This document shows positions 18,301 to 25,639 of a stretch of DNA of 64,000 bases, piece after piece. The translations under genes and the position numbers were made by a program. The stretch's first letter is position 1, and every line of letters begins with the position of its first letter. This stretch comes from Spirochaetales bacterium (lineage in GTDB: Bacteria > Spirochaetota > Spirochaetia > Treponematales > Treponemataceae). The stretch covers positions 1 through 64,000 of the forward strand of contig QKEL01000009.1 in assembly GCA_003252395.1 (NCBI GenBank), in the 5' to 3' direction. The notes under the pieces are model-generated. The model made no database searches. It had not been told where the DNA came from and was given only the letters and a program-made list of their open reading frames with translations.

Positions 18301-18826
18301 CGCAAACGTCGCGGATCGCGACGATCGCGCATTTGATTTGGAGCAGGTCCTGACAGGTCTCTATCAAAAAGGCGTCAACCCCGCCTTCGAGCAAACCCGC
18401 CGCGTGTTCTCGGTAGGAGCGGTACATGGTTTCCCAATCGGTGTGGCCGAGGCTCACGAGCTTCGTTCCGGGACCCACCGAACCCGCGACGAAACGGGGT
18501 TTCTCGGGCGAGGCAGCCGAATCCGCGGCCTCGCGCGCGATTTGCGCGGAACGGCGGGCGAGTTCCCGCGCCCGGTCGGCGATGCCGTACTCGGCGAGAA
18601 CGATCTCGTTGGCGCCGAAACTGTTGGTACCGATCACGTCGCTTCCGGCTGCGAGGTATTCATCGTGAATCGCGCGAATGAGGTCCGGTCTCGTGGCGTT
18701 CAAGATTTCGGAGCAGCCGGCAAGGCCCGCATAATCCTCGTCGGAAGGGTTTTTCCGGTGAATCATGGTTCCCATGGCTCCGTCAAAGAGCACGGGTCCC
18801 GCTTTGGCGCGTTCCTCTAGGGTCAT
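15329..18826 (-). CDS. metH: Cobalamin-dependent methionine synthase
   Basis: This 1165-residue enzyme transfers the methyl group of methyltetrahydrofolate to homocysteine through cobalamin. Domain order is full: homocysteine-binding (1-300, Zn ligands Cys221, Cys287 and Cys288 in GGCCGTTPEFI), pterin-binding (about 345-615), cobalamin cap (about 640-725), the B12 domain with axial His738 in GDVHDIGKN, and the reactivation domain (about 885-1165, with RPAVSWGYFRC). Length is close to the usual 1,220. The start has AAGGA upstream. A TATACT box (18865-18870, minus strand) indicates a leader of about 30 nt, too short for a cobalamin or SAM riboswitch. A rubredoxin follows in the same unit. Confidence 0.97.
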   Translation of the reverse strand: MTLEERAKAGPVLFDGAMGTMIHRKNPSDEDYAGLAGCSEILNATRPDLIRAIHDEYLAAGSDVIGTNSFGANEIVLAEYGIADRARELARRSAQIAREAADSAASPEKPRFVAGSVGPGTKLVSLGHTDWETMYRSYREHAAGLLEGGVDAFLIETCQDLLQIKCAIVAIRDVCGEAGKDLPILVTMTVETTGTLLVGSEVGAVIAALKPFGLFALGINCATGPSDMAPYVREIAELWGGLMLVQPNAGLPRNVNGEFVYDLAVEDYVRSMRTFMENDGVTMVGGCCGTTPEFIGALAKALPDLRARQSPERAFTGERTPDPAGEAVSSLFTAQTLTQVPPPFFIGERTNTNGSKLFRETLLKDDWDGLVDIARQQAETGVHALDLCVAYTGRNEKADMGAALSRIATAITLPIVIDTTDESVLEAALKRYGGRAIVNSVNMEDGEDRARRICSLAARFGAALIALVIDETGMAREVEHKLAVARRLHSIALECGLRSGDLIFDMLTFTLGSGDETLRDSALATMEGIRRIKAELPGVRTVLGLSNVSFGLSPASRKALNSVFLDQCVRAGLDSAIVNLAQIVPLSSLPEEDTAVALRLIGNDTSAGDPLFAFLNHFAAKAGEGGQNDAAGAEADAPQSASERLQRRVIRGSKADLEDLLEEELANRPALAIINEVLIPAMKTVGELFGSGKMQLPFVLQSAEVMKAAVALLEPRLERSADRAQTSIVLATVRGDVHDIGKNLVEIILSNNGYKVYNLGIKVEIAEMIRKAEEVRADAIGMSGLLVKSTAVMKENIEELARRGMKIPVLLGGAALTPSFVHEDCAAAHIAGVAYCADAFAGLHAMNTIRDGSFDEWLAAEREKLASWKRRATPTADATESAVTGDSPGPISPYIPPKELTVPEPPFLGVRHTADIDLDEVFGYLTEEVLFRGRWGYRRGKLSKEEYARLIEDEVRPELESLKKKARDGGLLRPAVSWGYFRCNSQGDSLVIWDPAGKPGTELARLSFPRQKDGERRCISDWFRAEADGPDLIALQICTVGPRASAESAKLYAENRYRDYLLFHGLSVETAEALAEYWHRKIRLELGIAGEDGAGILDFVEQRYRGGRYSFGYPACPDLAQNRILCDILDSGAIGVTVGEGDQMFPEQTTSAFIAHHPQAKYFGA

Positions 18827-18950
18827 CTTTCAATCCTTAATCAGGGCAATGGGTCTGGACGGTGAGTATACCCGAAAGCCGCGATTTTCGGAAGGCGTTC
18901 GGCCGTAAGGGCTCGCCGCGCACGGGGTACGCGAGTCGGGTCGGTACGGT

Positions 18951-18979
18951 TTGACAGCCGCTCCGGCCGCCCTTATACT
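18951..18979 (+). promoter_or_regulatory. Strong promoter of the second kinase/HD-GYP operon
   Basis: TTGACA (18951-18956), a 17-nt spacer and TATACT (18974-18979) form a near-consensus housekeeping promoter. CAGGAG at 18985-18990 and GTG 18997 follow, so the leader is very short. Confidence 0.75.
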
Positions 18980-18996
18980 CTTTTCAGGAGATCCCC

Positions 18997-20778
18997 GTGA
19001 CGAACAGGAAAGGATACGGTTCATTCCCGCTTTTCGACAAAAAAAAACGGCGCTCGCTCCTCGGGGAAGCCGAACTCATAACCCTTTCCGTGACGGTTCT
19101 CATAATCGTCGTATTGCAGCTGGTGCTGCTCGCCTCCATCTCGGCCTACACGACCTCAAACCTAAAGAAAACCTCGATCGTTACCGCGGACGAAACGGTC
19201 AAGCTTTTGCAGGAACCCCTGTATAAATTCGATTCCGTGCGGGCCCAACGGATAGGGGAGGCCCTGCTTCAATCGGGGCGCGTGTCGGGCATAAAAATCG
19301 TTTCGGAAATAGACGATGTGTGGATGAACGTCGCGCCGCGCAGGGACGGCGGGCTCGTGCCCCCCCAATTCAGGGCCATCACCTACGGCGGTTCCCAGAT
19401 CGGAACGGTCGAATTGTATTTCAGCGATGAGGAAGTAATCCGGACGCGCGACCTCTTCTTCGCCCTCATGGTAATCATGATGCTCGTGACCCTTTTTTCC
19501 TCCCTGTTCGTAAACTCCCGGGTACTGAAGCCGCTTATTTTCGGCCCGCTCGAAAAAATCGGTCAGGGCATAGACGCCATCGCCTCCGGCGCCTACGAGA
19601 CCAGGGTGGAGCCCACGGGCTTCGAGGACGTGGACAGCATCGTCAATCTCGTAAACAACATGGCCTCGAAGATTTATTCCAAGAATATCGAGTTGACCGA
19701 GGCGAATAACACCCTGGAAAAGCGCGTGAGCGAGCGTACCGCGGAGCTCAAGGAATCCGTGGAACGCCTGAGTCTCGCCCAGGACAAGCTGATCGAGGCG
19801 GGCAAGCTCTCGGCCCTGGGCCAGCTCGCGGCCGGTATTGCCCATGAGCTCAACACGCCCATCGGGTCAATAAAATCCTCGGGGAAGAGCATCGCCGATT
19901 TCCTTGAGGTCCGCCATCCCCGCCAGCTCGAGACCTACGCGCGTTGGAACCAGGCCCAGCGATCCCTTTTTGAGGAGCTTATCGAAAGCGGGCGATCCTT
20001 CGCGGAGGATCTGGATTACCGCCCCCCGGACCGCAAGCGCTTTCGCCGGGTTGCGGACGCCCTGCAGCTCGCCGGTTTCCCCGATCCGGTGGAAACCGCC
20101 GGCCACCTAGAGGAAACCGGCCTCATCGACCGTTTTGACGAGCTTTTGCCCCGCATAGCGATTCCCGGGACCGACTCGGTGATCCACGAGGCGGCCGGTT
20201 GGATAGGGGCGTTGCGCATGTCCACGGTCATTCTCCTTTCCGTCCAGAAAGCCGCGACCGTGGTAGACGCCCTACGCTCCTATCTCGTTTCCGAGAGCGT
20301 TGACTTTACCGATACCATCGAGGTTGACCGGGAACTGGACAGGATTCTCGTGCTGATGCACAACCAGATAAAGCACGGGGTGAACGTGTTGCGGGAATAC
20401 GGCAACGTGACGATCCGCGGCTCCGCCGAGCAGCTTTCCCAGGTGTGGATGAATCTGGTGAGAAACGCGCTGCAATCCATGAACTTTCAGGGCACTCTCA
20501 CGCTGCGAACCCGCATCACCGATTCCCATGCAATCGTTTCCGTTATCGATTCCGGCCCGGGCATTCCCGAGGAAATCCGGGACCGAATCTTTGATCCCTT
20601 CTTCTCCACCAAAAAGCATGAATCGGGCATGGGGCTCGGCCTTGATATCTGCCGTAAAATCGTAGAGAGCCACAAGGGCACGATTACCTTCGAATCGCGC
20701 CCCGGGAACACCGCGTTTTCGGTAATATTCCCCGTACCCGAGAAAGAGGCAACGGATACACCCAGGGAGGGCGTTTGA
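18997..20778 (+). CDS. Sensor histidine kinase with HAMP and extended dimerisation region
   Basis: This membrane kinase has 593 residues. TM1 spans about 27-51 and TM2 about 153-173, enclosing a small extracytoplasmic sensor of about 100 residues. HAMP (about 172-225) and a coiled coil lead to phospho-His283 in AHELNTPIG. Between the H box and HATPase_c there is an unusually long insert of about 140 residues (about 300-440). The ATPase boxes are WMNLVRNALQS, DSGPGIPEEI and GMGLGLDICRK. The GTG start has CAGGAG at ideal spacing. The stop overlaps the ATG of the next HD-GYP regulator by one base, so they form a coupled two-component pair. Confidence 0.9.
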   Translation: MTNRKGYGSFPLFDKKKRRSLLGEAELITLSVTVLIIVVLQLVLLASISAYTTSNLKKTSIVTADETVKLLQEPLYKFDSVRAQRIGEALLQSGRVSGIKIVSEIDDVWMNVAPRRDGGLVPPQFRAITYGGSQIGTVELYFSDEEVIRTRDLFFALMVIMMLVTLFSSLFVNSRVLKPLIFGPLEKIGQGIDAIASGAYETRVEPTGFEDVDSIVNLVNNMASKIYSKNIELTEANNTLEKRVSERTAELKESVERLSLAQDKLIEAGKLSALGQLAAGIAHELNTPIGSIKSSGKSIADFLEVRHPRQLETYARWNQAQRSLFEELIESGRSFAEDLDYRPPDRKRFRRVADALQLAGFPDPVETAGHLEETGLIDRFDELLPRIAIPGTDSVIHEAAGWIGALRMSTVILLSVQKAATVVDALRSYLVSESVDFTDTIEVDRELDRILVLMHNQIKHGVNVLREYGNVTIRGSAEQLSQVWMNLVRNALQSMNFQGTLTLRTRITDSHAIVSVIDSGPGIPEEIRDRIFDPFFSTKKHESGMGLGLDICRKIVESHKGTITFESRPGNTAFSVIFPVPEKEATDTPREGV

Positions 20779-21794
20779 TGTCTTTTGAGCACTTAATTTG
20801 CGTTGACGACGAGAACATCGTGCTCCAGAGCCTGAAACACGAGATCAAGGCTGACCCGTTTTTCAAAAACATAATCATCGACGTCGCCGAAAGCGCCGAT
20901 GACGCCGTGGCCTTGGCCCAGGAAATAAGCGATACCGGGGACACGATTCCGGTGATTATCTCGGACCAGCGGATGCCCGTCAAAAGCGGAAGCGAGCTTT
21001 TAGGGGAATTGCACGGCGACTTTCCCGACACGAAAAAAATACTCCTGACCGGCTATGCCGACTTGAACGCCGTTACCGATCTGGTCAACCGCGACGCCCT
21101 CTACCGCTATCTCGCCAAGCCCTGGGACAGCAAGGATCTATTGCTCAGCCTACGCGAGGCCTTTACCACGTTCCGCCAACACCGACAGATCGATGCCCTG
21201 AACGCGAAGCTCGAGAGCATGACATTGGCCATGGTTTCGGCCCTCGAAAGCACGAATTTCTTCTTCGATGAGGATACGGGCAACCATATCCGGAGAATTT
21301 CTACCCTGTCGGGGTATATCGCCCGTTTGGCCGGGCTGGACGAGACCTTCATCAAACTGATCCGGCTATACGCGCCCCTCCACGATATCGGAAAGGTGGG
21401 AATCGCCAAGGATATCCTCCTTAAGCCCGGAAAGCTCGATCGCAGGGAATTCGATACGGTCAAAGAGCACGTTCGAATCGGGCATCGAATCATCGACGAC
21501 AATTCCATCGATCCCATCGCGAAAAACATCGTCCTGTACCACCATGAGAAATGGAAAGGCGGCGGGTATCTGGAAGGGATTAGCGGCGACAATATTCCCC
21601 TGGAGGCGCGAATCGTCTCCATCGCCGACGTGTACGACGCCCTGACGAGCCCCCGCGTGTACAAACCCGCGTATCCGAAGGAAACGGCGGTGGAAATTCT
21701 CCGTCAGGAACGCGGCATAAGCTTCGATCCCGATCTCTTGGACGCGTTTCTCGCCGATTCCGACGATCCTTATTGGCCGCGCGACGTTAAGTAA
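20778..21794 (+). CDS. Response regulator-HD-GYP protein with altered GYP motif
   Basis: This protein of 338 residues has a receiver domain (1-125, phospho-Asp63 in ISDQRMP) followed by HD-GYP (about 160-335). The HD pair is at 202-203 (LHDIGKVG) and HHEKW is kept, but the signature that gives the family its name reads GGGYLEG instead of DGSGYP. The proline is replaced by leucine at 265. The metal ligands seem intact, so hydrolysis may persist, but the motif is linked to cyclic-di-GMP specificity and partner binding. ATG 20778 has GGGAGG upstream and overlaps the kinase stop. Confidence 0.88.
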   Translation: MSFEHLICVDDENIVLQSLKHEIKADPFFKNIIIDVAESADDAVALAQEISDTGDTIPVIISDQRMPVKSGSELLGELHGDFPDTKKILLTGYADLNAVTDLVNRDALYRYLAKPWDSKDLLLSLREAFTTFRQHRQIDALNAKLESMTLAMVSALESTNFFFDEDTGNHIRRISTLSGYIARLAGLDETFIKLIRLYAPLHDIGKVGIAKDILLKPGKLDRREFDTVKEHVRIGHRIIDDNSIDPIAKNIVLYHHEKWKGGGYLEGISGDNIPLEARIVSIADVYDALTSPRVYKPAYPKETAVEILRQERGISFDPDLLDAFLADSDDPYWPRDVK

Positions 21795-21838
21795 GGGCAC
21801 TTCCCGGTCTTCATATCTATAAAAAAGACGTGAAAGCA

Positions 21839-21867
21839 TTGTCTTTTTCCTATTTCTCCCATATACT
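21839..21867 (+). promoter_or_regulatory. Promoter of the secreted-protein gene
   Basis: TTGTCT (21839-21844), a 17-nt spacer and TATACT (21862-21867) leave a leader of about 90 nt before ATG 21962. Confidence 0.6.
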
Positions 21868-21961
21868 TTGTTAATAAGTTATTCAAGCGTGGTACGGAAA
21901 AACCGGCTTGTGTCGGGTTACTTTCTGAACGACCACCGTACGCAATTTCTAGGAGGAATGC

Positions 21962-22633
21962 ATGAATAAGCTCGTTAAAGTAGCGTCCCTGGCCCTCGTC
22001 GCGGCCCTCGTCGCGGCTCCCGCCCTGGTCGCCCAGGATTTCACCGTCGATTATCGGGCGAACCTTCTCGCCGCCGATACCGGCAACTACTTCAACTGGA
22101 CTCTCGGATCGAAAACCGTCAAGGATAAGCTCGACGCCGCGACCGGCGCTTCCCTGGCCAAGTCCACCGAAGAGATGAACGCTGTCCGCTACGATACTCC
22201 CACGGCCAAGAAGGCCACCATGCCCGGCGGACTCAGGAGCATTTTCCTTTACGGCGTGGCTACCCTTGACGCGATCAAGGCCGACAGCCCCATCGCTACC
22301 GTGAACGGTAAACAGGTTACCGTGACCTACGTGCACCGTGGCACCGTCTATAAGTTCGTGACCGACAAGGACGGGAACCTCGACGTGCTTACCGGCGTGA
22401 GCAAGGCTTCCGTCGGCGGACAGAACGCCGACAAGGTATTCGAGCTCAAGAGCGAATTCGTGAAGAAGGGCGGCAACAAGCTCAACATGGCCGATCTGGA
22501 CCTGACCAAGGTTACCTTCGCTCCCGACGCCAAGGCCGCCGACGCGAGCCGCTGGTACACCGGAAAGCTCGCCTTCGCCTACGACAAGGGCGTTCTTACC
22601 ATCAAGGGAACCCTCAAGGAAACGAAGAAGTGA
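21962..22633 (+). CDS. Secreted protein of unknown function
   Basis: This protein has 223 residues and an obvious Sec signal peptide (MNKLVKVASLALVAALVAAP, cleavage likely near AlaValAla-like sites before QDF). The mature part of about 200 residues is rich in short beta-strand patterns (VTVTYVHRGTVYKFVTDKDG, KLAFAYDKGVLTIKG) and has no cysteines, so a soluble periplasmic or outer-membrane-associated beta-rich fold is likely. I do not recognise the family. A strong ribosome site (AGGAGG), strong promoter boxes, highly biased GC-ending codons and a strong terminator suggest high expression. Confidence 0.75.
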   Translation: MNKLVKVASLALVAALVAAPALVAQDFTVDYRANLLAADTGNYFNWTLGSKTVKDKLDAATGASLAKSTEEMNAVRYDTPTAKKATMPGGLRSIFLYGVATLDAIKADSPIATVNGKQVTVTYVHRGTVYKFVTDKDGNLDVLTGVSKASVGGQNADKVFELKSEFVKKGGNKLNMADLDLTKVTFAPDAKAADASRWYTGKLAFAYDKGVLTIKGTLKETKK

Positions 22634-22650
22634 TTTTTTCCCCTCGGGGA

Positions 22651-22688
22651 TAAAAAAAACGCGGCCCAAACGGGTCGCGTTTTTTTTC
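22651..22688 (+). terminator. Rho-independent terminator, bidirectional
   Basis: A 10-bp stem (AACGCGGCCC with GGGTCGCGTT, one G-U pair) and an AAAC loop are flanked by an A run on the left and a T run on the right. It serves the secreted-protein gene and probably the convergent ABC operon. Confidence 0.9.
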
Positions 22689-22717
22689 GTTCCGCGACTC
22701 TTGCGGAACGGCCCCCC

Positions 22718-23512
22718 TCAGACATGCAGGAGCATTTGGTCGCTCTGCAGGTCCTTTTTCTTAATATCGCGGAAGCGCTGCACGATTCCGTCGATCGTGA
22801 GCTTCGATTTTTCCCGTGCGTCAATATCAAGGAGGATTCGGCCCGAGTCCATCATGAGGAGTCGGTTGCCGTATTCGATGGCGTGCTGCATGTTATGGGT
22901 GATCATCATTACCGTCAGGCCGTACCGTTCGGCGAAAGCGCGCGACAGGTTCATGACGATCTCCGCGTTTCTTGGGTCCAAGGCGGCGGTATGCTCGTCC
23001 AAAAGGAGTATGTCCGGCTCCGAAAGAACCGCCATAAGCAAGGTGAGGGCCTGCCGTTGCCCGCCCGAGAACTGCTCCACGTTGTCCTTCAATCGGTTTT
23101 CCAGGCCCATATCCAGTTCCCGAAGCCGCGACCTGAAATACTCCCGGAGCTTGTTGTTAAGGCTGATTTTCAGGCCCTTATAGCCCTTTCGGTGGCAGAT
23201 CACCATATTGTCTTCCAGGCTCATCTTTCCGGCGGTGCCTAAAAGGGGGTTCTGGAAAATTCGCCCGATGTAGCGGGCACGCCGGTATTCCGGCGTTTTG
23301 GTAACGTCGGTATCCCGGATGGTTATCTTTCCCTCAGTGGGGGTAATGGTACCGGCGATGGCGTTATAGAGGGTGGTTTTGCCCGCGCCGTTGGAGCCGA
23401 TCACCGTGACGAAATCGCCCTGGTTCACCCGAAGGGACACGCCGTCCAGCGCGCGGTTTTCGTCCGGGGTACCGCGATTAAAGGTCATGCCGATGTTGTC
23501 GAGAACCATCAT
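22718..23512 (-). CDS. ABC transporter ATP-binding protein (TrpZ-like)
   Basis: This cytoplasmic ATPase has 264 residues and is the last gene of a three-gene importer operon. Walker A is GSNGAGKTT, the signature is FSGGQRQ (Phe in place of the usual Leu), Walker B is ILLLDEHTAAL with the catalytic Glu, and the switch His is in MITHNMQHA. It overlaps the permease gene by 4 bp (ATGA). The composition of one ATPase, one permease with LIV-like topology and one lipoprotein matches the importer family that includes the streptococcal tryptophan system TrpXYZ. Confidence 0.9.
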   Translation of the reverse strand: MMVLDNIGMTFNRGTPDENRALDGVSLRVNQGDFVTVIGSNGAGKTTLYNAIAGTITPTEGKITIRDTDVTKTPEYRRARYIGRIFQNPLLGTAGKMSLEDNMVICHRKGYKGLKISLNNKLREYFRSRLRELDMGLENRLKDNVEQFSGGQRQALTLLMAVLSEPDILLLDEHTAALDPRNAEIVMNLSRAFAERYGLTVMMITHNMQHAIEYGNRLLMMDSGRILLDIDAREKSKLTIDGIVQRFRDIKKKDLQSDQMLLHV

Positions 23513-24411
23513 GCCGCGGCCCCCTTCTTTTTGAGCGTAAAGCCCTTGCCGTACTTTGAGATGACCAGGCAGGCGATGATGAGCACGCCCGTGATGAGTT
23601 TCAGGTCATTCGCGGTGAGATGGATGACGTAGCCCCATTGCCTGCCGGCGAACATAAGGGCCCGGTAGAGGATCGAGCCAAGGATAACGCGGAAGGTCAA
23701 TAACCCGATTCGGTTTGATTTTAGGAGGAATTCCCCGATCATGATCGAGGCGAGTCCCGCCACCACGGTGCCCGTTCCGGAGTTAACGTCCGCGAAGCCC
23801 TGGTACATACAGGCCAGGGCGCCCGAAACCGCCACCAATCCGTTCGAGAGGGCGACGCCCAGGAGTTTGATGATCTCGGGATTCATTCCCTGGGAGGTGA
23901 TCATTTGCGGATTGGAGCCGAGGGCCCCGAGGGTGATCCCGAAGTCGGTATGGAAAAAGAGGTTTATCGCGATCAGGATCGCCGCCACGGCGAGGGCCAT
24001 AAAGAGCAGAATGCCGTACTCGCTCGGCATGTAGGGAGCCGCGATTTCCTTGATGCTCTTGAAAAGCGTATCGACCTTGAGGAGCGAGATATTCGCCCTG
24101 TTTCCCATAATGCGGAGGTTTATGGAATAGAGAATGGTCATGGTGAGAATACCCGCCAAGAGGCCGGGAATTTTCAGTTTAGAGTGGATGACCGCCGTGA
24201 GCGCCCCGGCGGCGGCGCCGGCGGCGAAGGCGACGGCGATTCCGACGAATGTATTGACCCCCGAAGCGAGCAGCACCGCGAGCACCGCGGCGCCCAGGGG
24301 AAACGAGCCGTCCACCGTCAGGTCCGCGAAATCGAGAACCCGAAACGTGATGAAAACGGCGAGGGCCATGATGCCGTACACCAGGCCCTCGATGAGAATT
24401 CCTTGTATCAT
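23509..24411 (-). CDS. ABC transporter permease (TrpY-like)
   Basis: This integral membrane subunit of 300 residues has about eight or nine hydrophobic segments, resembling branched-chain-amino-acid-type permeases. Features include FADLTVDGSFPLGAAV near the N-terminus, common to this family, and SNGLVAVSGALACMYQGFAD. It lies between the lipoprotein and ATPase genes and overlaps the latter. As the only permease in the operon it should homodimerise. Substrate inference rests on the binding protein and the operator. Confidence 0.9.
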   Translation of the reverse strand: MIQGILIEGLVYGIMALAVFITFRVLDFADLTVDGSFPLGAAVLAVLLASGVNTFVGIAVAFAAGAAAGALTAVIHSKLKIPGLLAGILTMTILYSINLRIMGNRANISLLKVDTLFKSIKEIAAPYMPSEYGILLFMALAVAAILIAINLFFHTDFGITLGALGSNPQMITSQGMNPEIIKLLGVALSNGLVAVSGALACMYQGFADVNSGTGTVVAGLASIMIGEFLLKSNRIGLLTFRVILGSILYRALMFAGRQWGYVIHLTANDLKLITGVLIIACLVISKYGKGFTLKKKGAAA

Positions 24412-24432
24412 GCGGGGATTATAGCCCGCATG

Positions 24433-25437
24433 TCATTTCTCGGTCAATTTGCCGTTTTCGATAATTTTATTGGCGCTGGCCACGAGGTCGGCGGGGAGCG
24501 TGATGCCGCAAGCCTTCGCCGCGTCCAGGTCAAGGAGCATATCGAGCTCGGAGGGCTCCTTCAGCAGCTTCACGGGAATGTCGGCGGGCGCCGTTCCCCG
24601 CAGGACCTGGGCGAGGATCTTTCCGGTGGCGCGGCCCGCCTTGTAGTAGTCGAAGCCGCTGGCGATCACGCAACCGCCGTCCGCCGCGCTCGTGGTGTCC
24701 GAGGAGAATACGGGTTTCTTGTTGGCGAGCGCCACTTCCACCAGGGCGGGAAGGGCGGAGAACACCGTGTTATCGGTGGTGAGGTAAATGCCGTCCACGC
24801 GCTTGATGATGGCCTCGGTAGCCTGCTTGACCTCATTGGAATTGGTGATGGACTGCTCCACCAGGGCGATGCCGAGCGAAGAGCAGGCTGCCTTCACTTC
24901 CTCCAGCGACGCGGCGGAATTGGCCTCGGAGCTGGTGTAAATGTAGCCCAGGGTTTTGATCTTCGCGACCTTTTGGAAGAGGCTCAGGTGGCTGAAAATA
25001 TCGGTCTTGTCGGAAACCCCGGTCACGTTGCCCTGGCCGCGATCCATGGAGGAAACGAGGCCGGCCTGTACGGGATCGGTCACCACCGAGAAGATGACCG
25101 GCACGTCTTTGATGGTATTCGCGGCCGCGACGGCGGTCGGGGTGGCGATGGCGACTACGGCGTTCACCTTGTCGGTCGCGAATTTCGTCGCGATTTGGGT
25201 GGCGGTGTTCACGTCGCCGTTGGCGTTTTGCAAGTCAAAGGCCGCCTCGATTCCCTCGGCGGCGAGTTCGTCCTGAATTCCCTTTTCAACGGCGTCCAGC
25301 GCGGGGTGGGCGACGATTTTCGATATGCCGACGGTGTAGGCTTTCGCCGCTGCGGCGGGAGCAGCGGCTTCCTTCTTGGCGCATCCGGCGAACGCGAGGG
25401 CCGCGAGAGCGATGGCGGCAATAACGGTCTTCTTCAT
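24433..25437 (-). CDS. ABC transporter substrate-binding lipoprotein (TrpX-like)
   Basis: This lipoprotein has 334 residues, with a signal peptide ending in the lipobox AFAGC. The mature protein has two alternating alpha/beta lobes of the type I binding fold (YTVGISKIVAHPALDAVEKG, NAVVAIATPTAVAAANTIKD, PVIFSVVTDPVQAGLV, GYIYTSSEANS). Family members bind tryptophan or tyrosine, or other small ligands in some relatives. GAAGGAGAAG precedes ATG 25437. The promoter carries a 22-bp perfect palindrome at the predicted transcription start. A TrpR-like gene about 3 kb away makes tryptophan the favoured ligand, by inference. Confidence 0.9.
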   Translation of the reverse strand: MKKTVIAAIALAALAFAGCAKKEAAAPAAAAKAYTVGISKIVAHPALDAVEKGIQDELAAEGIEAAFDLQNANGDVNTATQIATKFATDKVNAVVAIATPTAVAAANTIKDVPVIFSVVTDPVQAGLVSSMDRGQGNVTGVSDKTDIFSHLSLFQKVAKIKTLGYIYTSSEANSAASLEEVKAACSSLGIALVEQSITNSNEVKQATEAIIKRVDGIYLTTDNTVFSALPALVEVALANKKPVFSSDTTSAADGGCVIASGFDYYKAGRATGKILAQVLRGTAPADIPVKLLKEPSELDMLLDLDAAKACGITLPADLVASANKIIENGKLTEK

Positions 25438-25493
25438 GATTCTTCTCCTTCTTTCGGTCAGGCAATCGGCGCACGGCGGATCGTTATCCGACC

Positions 25494-25515
25494 TTGTTAC
25501 TATTTATAGTAACAA
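25494..25515. promoter_or_regulatory. 22-bp perfect palindrome at the ABC operon start site
   Basis: The arms TTGTTACTAT and ATAGTAACAA pair perfectly around a TT centre. The element covers the predicted transcription start, just downstream of the -10 box (25520-25525), the classic place for a repressor operator. The ACTA/TAGT half-sites recall trp operators but with a different spacing. Confidence 0.75.
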
Positions 25516-25519
25516 CTGC

Positions 25520-25548
25520 ATGGTAACGCGCCGCGTCTCCCGTGTCAA
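25520..25548 (-). promoter_or_regulatory. Promoter of the ABC importer operon
   Basis: On the minus strand TTGACA (25543-25548), a 17-nt spacer and TACCAT (25520-25525) are present. The start site would fall near 25513, inside the palindrome. Confidence 0.65.
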
Positions 25549-25582
25549 GGCCCGGATCGGTAAAAGGTTTTTCTAGCCGAAT

Positions 25583-25611
25583 TTGACAGCCCCTCCGCGA
25601 TGGCTTACCGT
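25583..25611 (+). promoter_or_regulatory. Promoter of uxaE
   Basis: TTGACA (25583-25588), a 17-nt spacer and TACCGT (25606-25611) are present. The gene's own ribosome site AAGGGAGGA lies at 25625-25633. Confidence 0.55.
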
Positions 25612-25639
25612 ATCGGTATTGGCTAAGGGAGGACGGCGC

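Noticed and set aside
18827..18950. Cobalamin or SAM riboswitch before metH
   Set aside because: A TATACT box puts the transcription start about 30 nt from the ATG, and I could not find the B12 box or SAM-box pairings upstream.
23905..25509. Long rightward open frame opposite the ABC importer genes
   Set aside because: It is a shadow frame caused by GC-rich codons; the leftward genes have signal peptide, Walker motifs and operon overlaps. The same applies to 39768-41345 opposite trkH and other long antisense frames.
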